From the NCBI GenBank assembly GCA_046348545.1, contig JAXMEB010000004.1, positions 248,001-312,000 on the forward strand: a DNA stretch of 64,000 nt, written 5' to 3'. The notes below the pieces were generated by a model. The model was not told the DNA's origin and searched no databases. It worked only from the letters and a program-made list of their open reading frames with translations. Shown piece after piece: positions 43,495-52,993 of this stretch (the stretch's first letter is position 1; every line of letters begins with the position of its first letter). The position numbers and the translations under genes are program-made. Source of the stretch: JAXMEB01 sp046348545 (lineage in GTDB: Bacteria > Pseudomonadota > Gammaproteobacteria > Berkiellales > Berkiellaceae).

Positions 43495-44088
43495 GATTAA
43501 TTTTAGAGCTAGGTCAGCTAGTCGTTTGCCGAGACTCATACATAATGTTTTTTCGTGCTGAGAAAGCGGTCTATCACTCTTGGGGCCTGCCAAATGGCTT
43601 GGACCATAGGGTGTGCCACCGGTTGTGGTTTCCAGCAACGCCGTTTCGCTATAAGGCACGCCCACCAGGACCATGCCATGGTGGATGAGGGGAATCATCA
43701 TTGAGAGTAGGGTGATTTCTTGCCCACCATGCAGGCTGGAGGTCGATGTAAAGCAGCCGGCTGGTTTTCCAATCAATTTACCCGAAAGCCACAGTGCCGA
43801 TGTTGTATCCAGAAAATGCTTTAAAGGAGCAGCCATATTGCCAAATCGCGTTGGGCTTCCGAGGGCAAGACCTGCCGCATGTTCTAAATCGGCTAAAGTC
43901 GCGTAAGGTGGGCCTTCTGCCGGAATGTCTGGTTCGGTAGCCTCAGACGTCGGTGAAACAGCAGGGACCGTCCGAATGCGGGCTTCGATGCCTGAGATGC
44001 TCTCGACGCCCCGCGCAACATAATGGGCCATCTCTGCCACGGCGCCGTGCCGGCTGTAATACAGAACCAAGATGTAAGGATTAGACAT
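43492..44088 (-). CDS. wrbA: NAD(P)H:quinone oxidoreductase, WrbA type
   Basis: 198 residues from ATG at 44088 (GTG at 44091 possible). Flavodoxin-like: the FMN phosphate loop is LVLYYSRHGAVAEMAHYV, then GLALGSPTRFGNMAAPLKHF and FTSTSSLHGGQEITLLSMMI. It reduces quinones by two electrons, limiting redox cycling. It is 10 bases after the ArsC-like gene on the same strand. The stop codon is at the junction with a palindromic element. Confidence 0.94.
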   Translation of the reverse strand: MSNPYILVLYYSRHGAVAEMAHYVARGVESISGIEARIRTVPAVSPTSEATEPDIPAEGPPYATLADLEHAAGLALGSPTRFGNMAAPLKHFLDTTSALWLSGKLIGKPAGCFTSTSSLHGGQEITLLSMMIPLIHHGMVLVGVPYSETALLETTTGGTPYGPSHLAGPKSDRPLSQHEKTLCMSLGKRLADLALKLI

Positions 44089-44097
44089 CACAGCCTC

Positions 44098-44454
44098 TTA
44101 TAATATTTTCAGTACATTTTCAGGTGGACGACCAATTGCAGCCTTGTCATTCCTAATGACGATCGGCCGTTCAATCAATCTTGGATGCTTTGACATTGCA
44201 GCGAGGATAGCTTGGTCCGACAACAGAGGATTGGCTAGGCCTGCTGTTTTGTATTCAGGTTCTTTGCTGCGCAACAATTCACGTGGTGTGATACCTAAGC
44301 GCTGAATAATCCTTTTAAGCTCAGTCGGGGTGGGTGGATGCTTTAGGTATTCGACAATCGTCGGCTCAATACCATGTGATTTTAAGAGGGTCAGGGTTTC
44401 TCGGGACTTAGAACATTGGGGATTATGATATATAATGACCGCGCTTGTTTTCAT
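44098..44454 (-). CDS. ArsC-family reductase (YfgD-like)
   Basis: 118 residues from ATG at 44454. The thioredoxin-like fold has the ArsC active-site Cys in IYHNPQCSKSRETLTLLKSH. The family Arg residues are in LLRSKEPEYKTAGL and HPRLIERPIVIRNDKAAIGR. No other arsenic genes are near, so arsenate reduction is unproven; a YfgD-like role is equally likely. It forms a pair with wrbA downstream. Confidence 0.9.
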   Translation of the reverse strand: MKTSAVIIYHNPQCSKSRETLTLLKSHGIEPTIVEYLKHPPTPTELKRIIQRLGITPRELLRSKEPEYKTAGLANPLLSDQAILAAMSKHPRLIERPIVIRNDKAAIGRPPENVLKIL

Positions 44455-44514
44455 AGGAGATTCTCTCAAAACAATTTTTAGATCTTAGGCTAATCAAGCT
44501 AAAAGAGCAATAAT

Positions 44515-44967
44515 GTGAAAAAACTAACTATCCTATTGTTTGCCCTACTCTTGACAGGGTGTCATCAATCAAAGCCTGTGACGTTATATGATTTAGACGA
44601 TGTGCCCATTAAAATTTCGAAAGATGAACGGGTTTGGCATATCGTAAATTATTGGGCAGACTGGTGTGCGCCATGCATAAAGGAAATACCGGCTTTAAAT
44701 GAATTTGAAGCGGCTCATTCAGGTAAGGTCAAAGTCCTTGGTGTGCACGCAGATGCGTTGTCGGTTCCTGAACTTAAAGCACGAGCAGAAAAATTAGGGA
44801 TTCAATTTGCCGTTTTGAAACAAGATCCAAGGCATGAGCTCGGTTTGAAACCCGTGCAAGTCTTACCAACGACCTATGTGATTAATCCTGACGGTAAAAT
44901 ATTAGGGCCTTTTGTGGGCATACAATCTGAAACCAGTTTAAACCACATTATTTCATTAAAAGGATAG
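44515..44967 (+). CDS. TlpA-like thioredoxin-fold lipoprotein
   Basis: 150 residues from GTG at 44515. Signal peptide and lipobox are ILLFALLLTGCHQSKP, so it is an exported lipoprotein. The active site is YWADWCAPCIKEIPALNEFE (CAPC), with cis-Pro in QVLPTTYVINPDGKILGPF. It probably keeps a periplasmic thiol reduced, as in cytochrome maturation, but no ccm genes are nearby. acyP follows after 11 bases; the arsC-like gene is divergent. Confidence 0.92.
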   Translation: MKKLTILLFALLLTGCHQSKPVTLYDLDDVPIKISKDERVWHIVNYWADWCAPCIKEIPALNEFEAAHSGKVKVLGVHADALSVPELKARAEKLGIQFAVLKQDPRHELGLKPVQVLPTTYVINPDGKILGPFVGIQSETSLNHIISLKG

Positions 44968-44978
44968 CGAGAGATATC

Positions 44979-45248
44979 ATGAACATTTGTCGTCGTGCTA
45001 TTGTAAAAGGCCGAGTGCAAGGTGTATTTTATCGCCAAAATACAGTAAATCAAGCCAAAAATCGACATCTGACAGGATGGGTTAAAAATTTAGAGAATGG
45101 TGACGTTGAACTGGTGGTTTGCGGTCCTGAAGCGGATGTTGAATCTCTGTGCGAATGGCTTTGGCAAGGCCCCTCAGCGGCTAAAGTCACAGACGTGAAA
45201 ATCATTGAGGAGCTGTTCCAAGTTTTTGAAGGGTTTAAGATAGTTTAG
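44979..45248 (+). CDS. acyP: Acylphosphatase
   Basis: 89 residues. The phosphate-binding loop is VKGRVQGVFYRQNTVNQA (catalytic Arg in FYR) and the catalytic Asn is in GWVKNLENGDVELVVCGPEA. It hydrolyses carboxyl-phosphate bonds in small acyl phosphates. The end overlaps the convergent proS by 14 bases. Confidence 0.95.
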   Translation: MNICRRAIVKGRVQGVFYRQNTVNQAKNRHLTGWVKNLENGDVELVVCGPEADVESLCEWLWQGPSAAKVTDVKIIEELFQVFEGFKIV

Positions 45249-46938
45249 AAATCAAAGGCAATATCTTCGCCTGCTCCATCATGGTTGCCTCTGGGGCACG
45301 GCGATGCTTGTATTCGAGTTTGCCTTCCTTAAGACCACGTTCTCCCACAACGATACGGTGTGGAATACCGATGAGATCCATATCGGCAAACAGCACGCCA
45401 GGCCGCTCATTGCGATCATCCAATAATACTTCCACTCCCATATCCAACAATTTCTGGTAGATCTCATCAGTGACTCGTTTGACTTCAGGTGAGCGATCGT
45501 AACCCATGGGTATGATCACGACTTGATAAGGTGCAAGAGCGTCAGGCCAAATGATACCGCGCTCATCGTGATTTTGTTCAATGGCAGCCGCGACAATCCG
45601 TGAAATGCCAATACCATAACAGCCCATCTCAAGTACCTGTGGAGCACCTGATTCAGTGAGCACCGTGGCCTTCATAGCTTCGCTGTATTTATTACCCAAC
45701 TGAAATATATGTCCCACTTCAATCCCACGGCAAATTTCAAGTGATCCTTTTCCGTCAGGACTGGGATCCCCAGCTTGTACATTTCTCAAATCGACCAATG
45801 TTGGTAATGTGACATCTCGTCCCCAATTCACACCAATGTAATGCTTGTCTTTTTGATTCGCGCCACATGAAAAGTTATACATATGCTCAATCGCGTAATC
45901 ACCAAAGATAGGTACATTCAGTTCAATGGGGCCAATAAAACCAGGGGGGCAATTCACGGCTGCTTGGATCTCTTGATCGCTGGCTAGTTGAAGTGGACTT
46001 GCGATTCCGTTCAATTTCGCCGCTTTGACCTCATTTAACTCATGATCACCTCTTAAAAGGAGTGCCACAACTGGCGCATCTGTCCCTTTCACGAGTAGGG
46101 TTTTTAAAATTTGCTTCGGCTCTAATTTCATAAATTCAGCTTGGGCTTGAATTGTTTTAATGCCTGGTGTGGCGGTGAGTTCTAATGAGGCTTGTGAGCT
46201 TGGTTTTTCATAAGAGAGAGGAGCTGATTCTGCTTTTTCCAAATTTGCAGCGTAATCGCTCGTCGGGCAGTAAACTAGAGCATCCTCGCCTGAATCAGCG
46301 AGCACATGAAACTCATGCGAATTATTACCGCCAATCGCGCCGGTATCTGCTAATACCGCTCTAAATTTTAAGCCTAAACGAGTAAAGATGTTCGAATAAG
46401 CGCGATACATATCGTCATAGGTTTTTTGAAGACAATCTGTCGAAAGATGAAAAGAATAGGCATCTTTCATGATAAATTCGCGCGCGCGCATGACGCCAAA
46501 ACGAGGTCTGATTTCATCTCTAAATTTAGTCTGCACCTGGTAAACAGTGAGCGGTAATTGCTTATAACTTTTTAGCTCCTTACGCATTAAATCGGTGACG
46601 ACTTCCTCATGCGTAGGGCCAAAGCAATATTCACGGTCATTTCGATCCTTCATCGATAGCAATTGAGGTCCAAAGGTCTCCCATCGACCGGTTTCTTGCC
46701 AAAGAGTAGCGGGTTGAATAGCCGGCATCAAAATTTCCTGCCCATTGATCTGATTCATTTCTTCGCGAACCACTTGGCTCACTCGATTTAAAACACGGAG
46801 ACCTAACGGTAACCAGGTGTATAGACCAGCGCCTAATTTTCGAATTAAACCTGCACGATACATGAGTTGGTGACTGATCAGTTCTGCATCAGCAGGGGTT
46901 TCTTTTTGTGTGGCCATTAAGCACTGGCTAGTACGCAT
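45235..46938 (-). CDS. proS: Prolyl-tRNA synthetase (bacterial type)
   Basis: 567 residues, normal for the type with an inserted editing domain. Class II motifs are LGAGLYTWLPLGLRVLNRVS, the motif 2 loop KFRDEIRPRFGVMRAREFIM, and GCYGIGISRIVAAAIEQNHD (motif 3). The YbaK-like editing insert spans about residues 225-385 (VKGTDAPVVALLLRGDHELN). It charges tRNA-Pro and clears alanyl-tRNA-Pro. bamD lies 12 bases upstream on the same strand. Confidence 0.97.
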   Translation of the reverse strand: MRTSQCLMATQKETPADAELISHQLMYRAGLIRKLGAGLYTWLPLGLRVLNRVSQVVREEMNQINGQEILMPAIQPATLWQETGRWETFGPQLLSMKDRNDREYCFGPTHEEVVTDLMRKELKSYKQLPLTVYQVQTKFRDEIRPRFGVMRAREFIMKDAYSFHLSTDCLQKTYDDMYRAYSNIFTRLGLKFRAVLADTGAIGGNNSHEFHVLADSGEDALVYCPTSDYAANLEKAESAPLSYEKPSSQASLELTATPGIKTIQAQAEFMKLEPKQILKTLLVKGTDAPVVALLLRGDHELNEVKAAKLNGIASPLQLASDQEIQAAVNCPPGFIGPIELNVPIFGDYAIEHMYNFSCGANQKDKHYIGVNWGRDVTLPTLVDLRNVQAGDPSPDGKGSLEICRGIEVGHIFQLGNKYSEAMKATVLTESGAPQVLEMGCYGIGISRIVAAAIEQNHDERGIIWPDALAPYQVVIIPMGYDRSPEVKRVTDEIYQKLLDMGVEVLLDDRNERPGVLFADMDLIGIPHRIVVGERGLKEGKLEYKHRRAPEATMMEQAKILPLISKLS

Positions 46939-46950
46939 GATTTGTCCTTA

Positions 46951-47742
46951 TTAACCTAATTCAGCAAGTGCTGGATCGTTTGGAAAATTAGATTGTAAAA
47001 CTTGATAAGCATTGTTTGCTAAATCATGAAGCTCGAGTTTACGATAGCTTTTGACCATTAAAATAAGCGCATCAATGACTACGGGGCTTTGGTCATAAGT
47101 ATTCACAATTTCACTGGCACGATTTGCGGCAGCAAGATAAGCACCTCTCCGATAATAGTAGTCTGCGGCGATGATCTCATGCTGTGCTAATAAATTACGT
47201 AAATAGATAACATATTGTGCGGCATCTTTAGCATAAATGCTTTCTGGATAGCGCTTGATCAAGCGTGAGAAATCACTGAGCGCAACATGTGTATCTTCCA
47301 TGTCACGTTCATCTCGTTCCATCGGTAACCAAGACATCGCGCCATGCAGATCTTCGACACTGGCGAGCCCCTTGAGGTAGAGCACGTAATCTAAGTGATC
47401 ATGTGTTGGATAAACCCGCTGGAATCGTTCTCCACCAGCCAGTACGGAGGCGTATTCTCGCCCCTTTAAATGGGCATATAACGTACCCAGTTGGGCTTTA
47501 TCCCCGTATTCACCGAAAGGATAGCGGGCTTCTAGGGCTTCAAAATCCTCAACAGCGGCTTTATAGTCTTTTTTTCTTAGATGGCGAACGCCTTCATCAA
47601 AAATTTGTTCAGCCTCGAGACTGTTATAAAAAGCCTCTTTCTTGGCCGTGTTACTACAGCCAACCAAGCTAAAAAGGGCCAGTCCAGCTAAGCCGACCAA
47701 CATAGGTTTGAGTTTGGGGATCTTCTTTGTTACTGTGGTCAT
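46951..47742 (-). CDS. bamD: Outer-membrane assembly lipoprotein BamD
   Basis: 263 residues. The lipoprotein signal ends VGLAGLALFSLVGCSN. TPR-like helices follow: FDEGVRHLRKKDYKAAVEDF, EALEARYPFGEYGDKAQLGT, YVLYLKGLASVEDLHGAMSW, ALSDFSRLIKRYPESIYAKD. It is the essential lipoprotein partner of BamA in inserting beta-barrel proteins. Divergent from rluD, as in other gammaproteobacteria. Confidence 0.95.
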   Translation of the reverse strand: MTTVTKKIPKLKPMLVGLAGLALFSLVGCSNTAKKEAFYNSLEAEQIFDEGVRHLRKKDYKAAVEDFEALEARYPFGEYGDKAQLGTLYAHLKGREYASVLAGGERFQRVYPTHDHLDYVLYLKGLASVEDLHGAMSWLPMERDERDMEDTHVALSDFSRLIKRYPESIYAKDAAQYVIYLRNLLAQHEIIAADYYYRRGAYLAAANRASEIVNTYDQSPVVIDALILMVKSYRKLELHDLANNAYQVLQSNFPNDPALAELG

Positions 47743-47821
47743 GCGTCAATCCTTGGGTATGAAGCCCATCAGATATTTAGTTGATTAACTTCATTGTGGT
47801 ATAGGTTTTGTCATTTTAATC

Positions 47822-48754
47822 ATGAGTGAACGTCTTTGTACAACGATTCCTGTCCTTCAAAAGGGACAACGTCTGGATACCGCGTTGGTAACATGTTTTC
47901 CTCAGTTTTCTCGTTCACAACTTTCAAACTGGTTAAAGGCGCATTGTATCACGGTGGATGGTGATTCACCGTTACCAAAAAGTAAAGTAAAAGGTGGAGA
48001 GGCGGTCATCTTGAATGTGCCGGATCAGCCTATTCTTGAAAATGCACCTGAATCTATCGGATTGGATATTGTTTATGAAGATGATGCTATTTTGGTCATT
48101 AATAAACCCAAAGGATTGATTGTGCACCCGGGTGCAGGTCATCCCTCAGGCACTTTATTAAATGCATTGCTTAATCATGATCCCAATTTGGCATGTCTGC
48201 CTCGGTCTGGCATTGTTCATCGTTTGGACAAAGACACCACGGGTCTGATGGTGGTTGCGAAAACCCATGCCGCTCAAACTAGCTTGGTCTCTCAGTTACA
48301 AGCCCGAACCGTGAGCCGAATTTATGAGGCGATTGCAAAAGGCGTGGTGAGGCAAAGTGGCGTGGTCGATCAACCCATTGGACGTCATCCCACGCACCGC
48401 CAAAAAATGGCCATTCGAACCGGAACCAACGGAAAAGTCGCCAGGACACATTTCAAAGTCCTAAAGCGTTTTAAGAAATATACACACGTTGAGCTTCGTT
48501 TAGAAACGGGGCGAACGCATCAAATTCGAGTTCATATGGCTTCTTTACAGCACCCGCTAGTCGGAGACATAACCTATGGGTGGCGGTCACAGGGACAATC
48601 TATCGATTTAGATCGGCAAGCGCTTCATGCCAGGACATTGAGTTTATGTCACCCCGTATCAAACGAGATTTTATCGTGGTCGGTCGCATTGCCCGAAGAT
48701 ATTAAAGGACTATTAAATACGTTGCAGGCAGAACAAGATGAATCTTTGGATTAA
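47822..48754 (+). CDS. rluD: 23S rRNA pseudouridine synthase RluD
   Basis: 310 residues. The S4 RNA-binding domain is at residues 12-75 (KGQRLDTALVTCFPQFSRSQ). The catalytic Asp is in SGIVHRLDKDTTGLMVVAKT and further family motifs are LIVHPGAGHPSGTLLNALL and LRLETGRTHQIRVHMASLQH. It makes pseudouridines in helix 69 of 23S rRNA. The 3' end overlaps pgeF by 17 bases. Confidence 0.96.
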   Translation: MSERLCTTIPVLQKGQRLDTALVTCFPQFSRSQLSNWLKAHCITVDGDSPLPKSKVKGGEAVILNVPDQPILENAPESIGLDIVYEDDAILVINKPKGLIVHPGAGHPSGTLLNALLNHDPNLACLPRSGIVHRLDKDTTGLMVVAKTHAAQTSLVSQLQARTVSRIYEAIAKGVVRQSGVVDQPIGRHPTHRQKMAIRTGTNGKVARTHFKVLKRFKKYTHVELRLETGRTHQIRVHMASLQHPLVGDITYGWRSQGQSIDLDRQALHARTLSLCHPVSNEILSWSVALPEDIKGLLNTLQAEQDESLD

Positions 48755-49433
48755 AGCGGATTGGCCAGCACCTGCATCCATTCACGCCTATGTGACCACT
48801 TCTGTGGCTGGTAATCTTGGACTTCATGTTGGTGATGATCCCAAAATAGTACAAGCCAATCGACAACAGTTGCAGGCTGAACTCCATTGCCCGCCAATTG
48901 CATGGCTACATCAAACGCATTCTAATCGCGTTGTAAACTTAAGCGAGACATCAGATCGGGATGCAGATGGCGCGTTTCTAAGTGGAACCGGTCTGACGGC
49001 TGTGGTGATGACAGCTGATTGTCTGCCGGTGCTTCTCTGTGATGAAGCAGGGCAAGCGCTTGCAGCGATTCATTGTGGATGGCGAGGTTTGAGTCAGGGG
49101 ATCTTAGAAGGAGCGGTTCAACGTTTTGCAGTGCAACCTCAATCGATTATCGTCTGGTTTGGTCCCGCGATCAGTGCCCCTTATTACGAAGTTGATGATG
49201 TGGTAAGGGAGGCCTTCCCTGAAGACAAAAAAGATACAGCTTGTTTTGTGCCTAATGAGAGGGGACGTTGGCAAGCTAGTTTGGTCGAATTAGCAAAAAG
49301 TCGATTGAGGCGGTTGGGCGTTTCGAGAATCTATGGAGGAGAACGGTGCACTTTTAGTGAAAGCGAAAGTTTTTTCTCGTATCGACGGGCACCGAAAACA
49401 GGCCGATTTGCAACATTGATATGGATGGCTTGA
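48738..49433 (+). CDS. pgeF: YfiH/PgeF family polyphenol oxidase (laccase domain)
   Basis: 231 residues. Metal-ligand motifs are AVVMTADCLPVLLCDEAGQA (Cys) and LAAIHCGWRGLSQGILEGAV (His), with WLHQTHSNRVVNL near the N-terminus (His). The family is linked to peptidoglycan editing and purine nucleoside phosphorylase activity. It overlaps rluD, and the gene order bamD | rluD-pgeF-clpB is conserved in Legionella relatives. Confidence 0.94.
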   Translation: MNLWIKADWPAPASIHAYVTTSVAGNLGLHVGDDPKIVQANRQQLQAELHCPPIAWLHQTHSNRVVNLSETSDRDADGAFLSGTGLTAVVMTADCLPVLLCDEAGQALAAIHCGWRGLSQGILEGAVQRFAVQPQSIIVWFGPAISAPYYEVDDVVREAFPEDKKDTACFVPNERGRWQASLVELAKSRLRRLGVSRIYGGERCTFSESESFFSYRRAPKTGRFATLIWMA

Positions 49434-49456
49434 AATCTAAAAAATTGCCCTTATAT
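49429..49456 (+). promoter_or_regulatory. Candidate sigma-32 (RpoH) promoter of clpB
   Basis: CTTGAA at 49429-49434 and CCCTTATAT at 49448-49456 are separated by 13 bases, close to the heat-shock consensus CTTGAA-N11-15-CCCCATNT, and lie 34 bases before the clpB start. Confidence 0.65.
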
Positions 49457-49489
49457 TAGAGAAATCGCACAACGTAAAGGAAGATCACC

Positions 49490-52099
49490 ATGCATTTCGA
49501 TAAATTAACGACTCAATTCCAAACGGCACTGGGTGAGGCTCAATCCTTAGCCTTAGGTCGTTCAAATCCAACGATTGAGCCAGAACATGTTTTGTCTGCT
49601 TTACTGGATCAACCCAGTGGCTCCTCACGCCCTTTACTCATTAAGGCGGGCGCGAATATGAGTCAATTGCGTTCTTTATTATCTGAAGCACTAGAACAAT
49701 TACCTCAACTCAAGAGCGATGGGGCACAAATTGGTATCTCGCAAGCTTTAAATAAAGTCTTGAATTTGACTGATAAGATCTCTCAGCAGCACAAAGATAA
49801 ATTCATTTCCAGCGAAATTTTTCTATTAGCGTTGGTTCAGGACACGGGCAAGGCAACTGAAGCGTTGAAGAAATCGGGCGTTACCAAGGAAAAACTTGAG
49901 AAGGCAATACAGGATGTGCGTGGTGGCGAAAATATCCGAGACCAAAATGCAGAGGAACATCGTGAAGCCCTCCAAAAATATACTATCGATCTGACTGAGC
50001 GCGCTGAACAGGGTAAATTAGATCCGGTAATTGGGCGAGATGAAGAAATTAGGCGTACGATTCAGGTTTTGCAACGTCGCACTAAAAATAATCCTGTGAT
50101 TATTGGGGAGCCAGGGGTTGGTAAAACTGCGATCGTCGAAGGGCTTGCTCAACGAATCATCAATGGTGAAGTTCCAGAAGGGCTAAAAGGTAAACGAGTT
50201 CTATCCCTAGACATGGGGGCGTTGATTGCAGGTGCGAAATTTAGAGGTGAATTTGAAGAGCGTCTGAAAGCAGTATTGAAGGACTTATCAAAGCAAGAAG
50301 GCGAAATTATTCTTTTTATCGACGAAATTCACACGATGGTGGGGGCTGGTAAAGCAGAAGGTGCAATGGATGCAGGTAACATGCTTAAACCTGCTTTAGC
50401 GCGCGGAGAACTACATTGTGTTGGTGCAACCACGTTAAATGAATATCGTTTGATTGAAAAAGACGCAGCCTTAGAAAGACGATTTCAGCGGGTTTTTGTC
50501 GACCAACCTTCCGTAGAAGATACCATTGCGATTTTACGAGGCTTGAAGGAGCGTTATGAGCTTCATCATGGCGTAGAAATTACGGATCCAGCGATTGTGG
50601 CAGCAGCGACTTTATCTCAGCGCTATATCACCGACAGAATGCTCCCAGATAAAGCGATAGATTTAATAGACGAAGCAGCCAGTCAAATTCGGATGGCGAT
50701 TGATTCTAAGCCCGAGCCTTTGGATCGATTGGAGCGTAAATTAATTCAATATAAGATCGAGCGTGAAGCTTTGAACAAAGAAAAAGATAAAGCTTCTATA
50801 GAACGACTCGAAAAACTGGAAGATAACATTGAAAAAGTCGAAAGAGAGTTTGCTGAACTCGCTGAGGTCTGGAAATCTGAAAAGGCCTTATTGCATGGAG
50901 CGCAGCATATCAAAGGCGAATTAGAGCAAGCTCGAAACGCCTTAGAAGCAGCTCGTCGTGCCAGTGATTTGACCCGTATGTCAGAATTACAATACGGTCG
51001 GATCCCCGAGCTTGAAAAACAATTAGAAGCAGCAACTTCAGCCGAAACGGGGAATATGCAGTTACTGCGTAATAAAGTCAGTGATCAAGAAATTGCTGAA
51101 GTGGTCTCTAGGTGGACGGGGATCCCAGTGAGCAAAATGCTGGAAGGTGAAAAGCAAAAATTACTTCAAATGGAATCGATTTTGGCAGAGCGTGTTGTGG
51201 GGCAGAAAGAAGCTTTGCAGGTGGTTTCTAATGCGATTCGTCGTTCAAGAGCAGGTCTTGCGGATCCTAACCGACCTGTGGGAGCCTTTTTATTCTTAGG
51301 ACCAACAGGTGTTGGGAAAACAGAACTTTGCAAAGCCTTAGCCCAGTTTATGTTTGATACTGAGCAAGCGCTGGTCCGTATTGATATGTCTGAATATATG
51401 GAGAAGCATGCGGTTGCCAGATTAATTGGAGCGCCTCCCGGTTATGTGGGATATGAAGAGGGGGGGCAATTGACAGAAGCGATTCGTCGCAGGCCTTACA
51501 GTATTATTTTGCTGGATGAGGTTGAAAAAGCACATTCTGATGTCTTTAATATCTTGCTTCAAGTCTTGGATGATGGTCGCTTGACCGATAGTCAAGGTCG
51601 TACGGTAGACTTTAAAAACACGGTGATTGTGATGACCTCCAATATTGGCGCACAAGACATACAGGAAATGGCAGGCCAAGCATATAATGAAATGAAAAAC
51701 AAAGTCATTCAATTATTGGGACATTATTTTAAGCCTGAATTTATCAATCGTTTAGATGAAACGGTTGTCTTCAGACCTTTGGATAAAACAAATATTCGAG
51801 CCATTGCAGACATTCAAATGAAGCATTTACGCGATCGTTTAGAATCAAAAGGATTAAATCTATCTCTCACCTTGCCCGCGATAGAGCGTTTGACAGAAGC
51901 AGGTTATGATCCAGTGTATGGGGCAAGGCCATTAAAACGGGTGATCCGACAAAACATAGAAAATCCGCTATCTCAATCCATTATTGCAGGTGAATTTATG
52001 CCCGGAGAAACTATTCGCGTTGGTGTTCAAGGGGAAGAATTTACTTTTAGTAAAGGTGAGAAGACAGCAGAGCAACCTCAACATGCTTTTTCAAACTAG
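49490..52099 (+). CDS. clpB: ATP-dependent disaggregase ClpB
   Basis: 869 residues. The N-terminal Clp repeat domain is at 1-145. The first AAA+ module has GEPGVGKTAIVEGLAQRI and ILFIDEIHTMVGAGKAEGAM. A middle coiled-coil (YKIEREALNKEKDKASIERL onward) marks ClpB rather than ClpA/C. The second AAA+ has LGPTGVGKTELCKALAQFMF and IILLDEVEKAHSDVFNILLQ. It rescues aggregated proteins with DnaK. A heat-shock type promoter and a good Shine-Dalgarno (AAAGGAAG) precede it. The end overlaps the DUF455 gene by 17 bases. Confidence 0.97.
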   Translation: MHFDKLTTQFQTALGEAQSLALGRSNPTIEPEHVLSALLDQPSGSSRPLLIKAGANMSQLRSLLSEALEQLPQLKSDGAQIGISQALNKVLNLTDKISQQHKDKFISSEIFLLALVQDTGKATEALKKSGVTKEKLEKAIQDVRGGENIRDQNAEEHREALQKYTIDLTERAEQGKLDPVIGRDEEIRRTIQVLQRRTKNNPVIIGEPGVGKTAIVEGLAQRIINGEVPEGLKGKRVLSLDMGALIAGAKFRGEFEERLKAVLKDLSKQEGEIILFIDEIHTMVGAGKAEGAMDAGNMLKPALARGELHCVGATTLNEYRLIEKDAALERRFQRVFVDQPSVEDTIAILRGLKERYELHHGVEITDPAIVAAATLSQRYITDRMLPDKAIDLIDEAASQIRMAIDSKPEPLDRLERKLIQYKIEREALNKEKDKASIERLEKLEDNIEKVEREFAELAEVWKSEKALLHGAQHIKGELEQARNALEAARRASDLTRMSELQYGRIPELEKQLEAATSAETGNMQLLRNKVSDQEIAEVVSRWTGIPVSKMLEGEKQKLLQMESILAERVVGQKEALQVVSNAIRRSRAGLADPNRPVGAFLFLGPTGVGKTELCKALAQFMFDTEQALVRIDMSEYMEKHAVARLIGAPPGYVGYEEGGQLTEAIRRRPYSIILLDEVEKAHSDVFNILLQVLDDGRLTDSQGRTVDFKNTVIVMTSNIGAQDIQEMAGQAYNEMKNKVIQLLGHYFKPEFINRLDETVVFRPLDKTNIRAIADIQMKHLRDRLESKGLNLSLTLPAIERLTEAGYDPVYGARPLKRVIRQNIENPLSQSIIAGEFMPGETIRVGVQGEEFTFSKGEKTAEQPQHAFSN

Positions 52100-52889
52100 C
52101 TTAGAAGCGCTGATGACTTGTGATCCCATAGCGAAGGGATCACAGGTTAATGCACTCAACATCGCATGGTTAGCTGGACGTTTGGAGAAAGATAATTGTC
52201 CTGTCAAACCAATAGAGGTTCCAGGGCGTCCTGCGCTACCGAAATTAGTATCCCCAAAAGCCTTGGTATCCCGAAAATTACATACAGCTCAAGGGCAGGC
52301 TGCTTTACTGCATGCTTTAGCACATATTGAATTTAATGCGATTAATTTGGCGCTTGATGCAGTCTACCGTTTTCAGAATATGCCGGATGATTATTATAGT
52401 GATTGGCTTAAAGTCGCGCGCGAGGAATCTTATCATTTTCAATTATTGACTGCACATCTAAGGTCTTTAGGGTTTAACTATGGCGATTTCCCTGCTCATA
52501 ACGGGCTCTGGGAAATGGCGGTGAAAACTGATTACGATGTCTTGGTGAGAATGGCATTGGTGCCTCGATTGATGGAGGCGCGTGGGCTTGATATGGTACC
52601 TAAAATCATTGAAAAATTTAGATCGATTTCTGATTCAAAGGCGGTTGAAATCCTAGAAATCATCCAGAGTGATGAAATTGGGCACGTTCTGATAGGAAAT
52701 CATTGGTTTCGTCACTTATGTCAAGAGCGTCAATGTTGCCCTATTGAGACCTTTAAACTGCTGCTCCTCAAACATGGTCGAGATAATGTTAAACCCCCAT
52801 TTGCTTACGAAACTCGTCAGGCAGCAGGATTTACGCAAGAGGAGATGGACGTATTAGAGAATTTTAATCAATCGCTACAAGAAGTGTAA
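52083..52889 (+). CDS. DUF455 family ferritin-like protein
   Basis: 268 residues from ATG at 52083, inside the end of clpB. The longer frame from 51984 is rejected because it lies in clpB. Four-helix features with Glu/His metal-ligand candidates are LLHALAHIEFNAINLALDAV, VAREESYHFQLLTAHLRSLG, LVPRLMEARGLDMVPKIIEK and IIQSDEIGHVLIGNHWFRHL. This matches the DUF455 ferritin-like family, whose role is not established; a di-iron centre is likely by motif. Translational coupling to clpB is probable. Confidence 0.9.
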   Translation: MLFQTSLEALMTCDPIAKGSQVNALNIAWLAGRLEKDNCPVKPIEVPGRPALPKLVSPKALVSRKLHTAQGQAALLHALAHIEFNAINLALDAVYRFQNMPDDYYSDWLKVAREESYHFQLLTAHLRSLGFNYGDFPAHNGLWEMAVKTDYDVLVRMALVPRLMEARGLDMVPKIIEKFRSISDSKAVEILEIIQSDEIGHVLIGNHWFRHLCQERQCCPIETFKLLLLKHGRDNVKPPFAYETRQAAGFTQEEMDVLENFNQSLQEV

Positions 52890-52993
52890 TTGCACCGAAT
52901 CCGCTCGTCAAGAAATCAATTCATTTTATCTGTTAATGCTCAGTAATATTCGAAGTATCGATTACCCTTAGCATCTTTGTTATACCTTACAAG

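Noticed and set aside
44098..44454. Arsenic-resistance operon
   Set aside because: Only an ArsC-like reductase is present; no arsR, arsB or acr3 genes lie nearby and the partner is wrbA.
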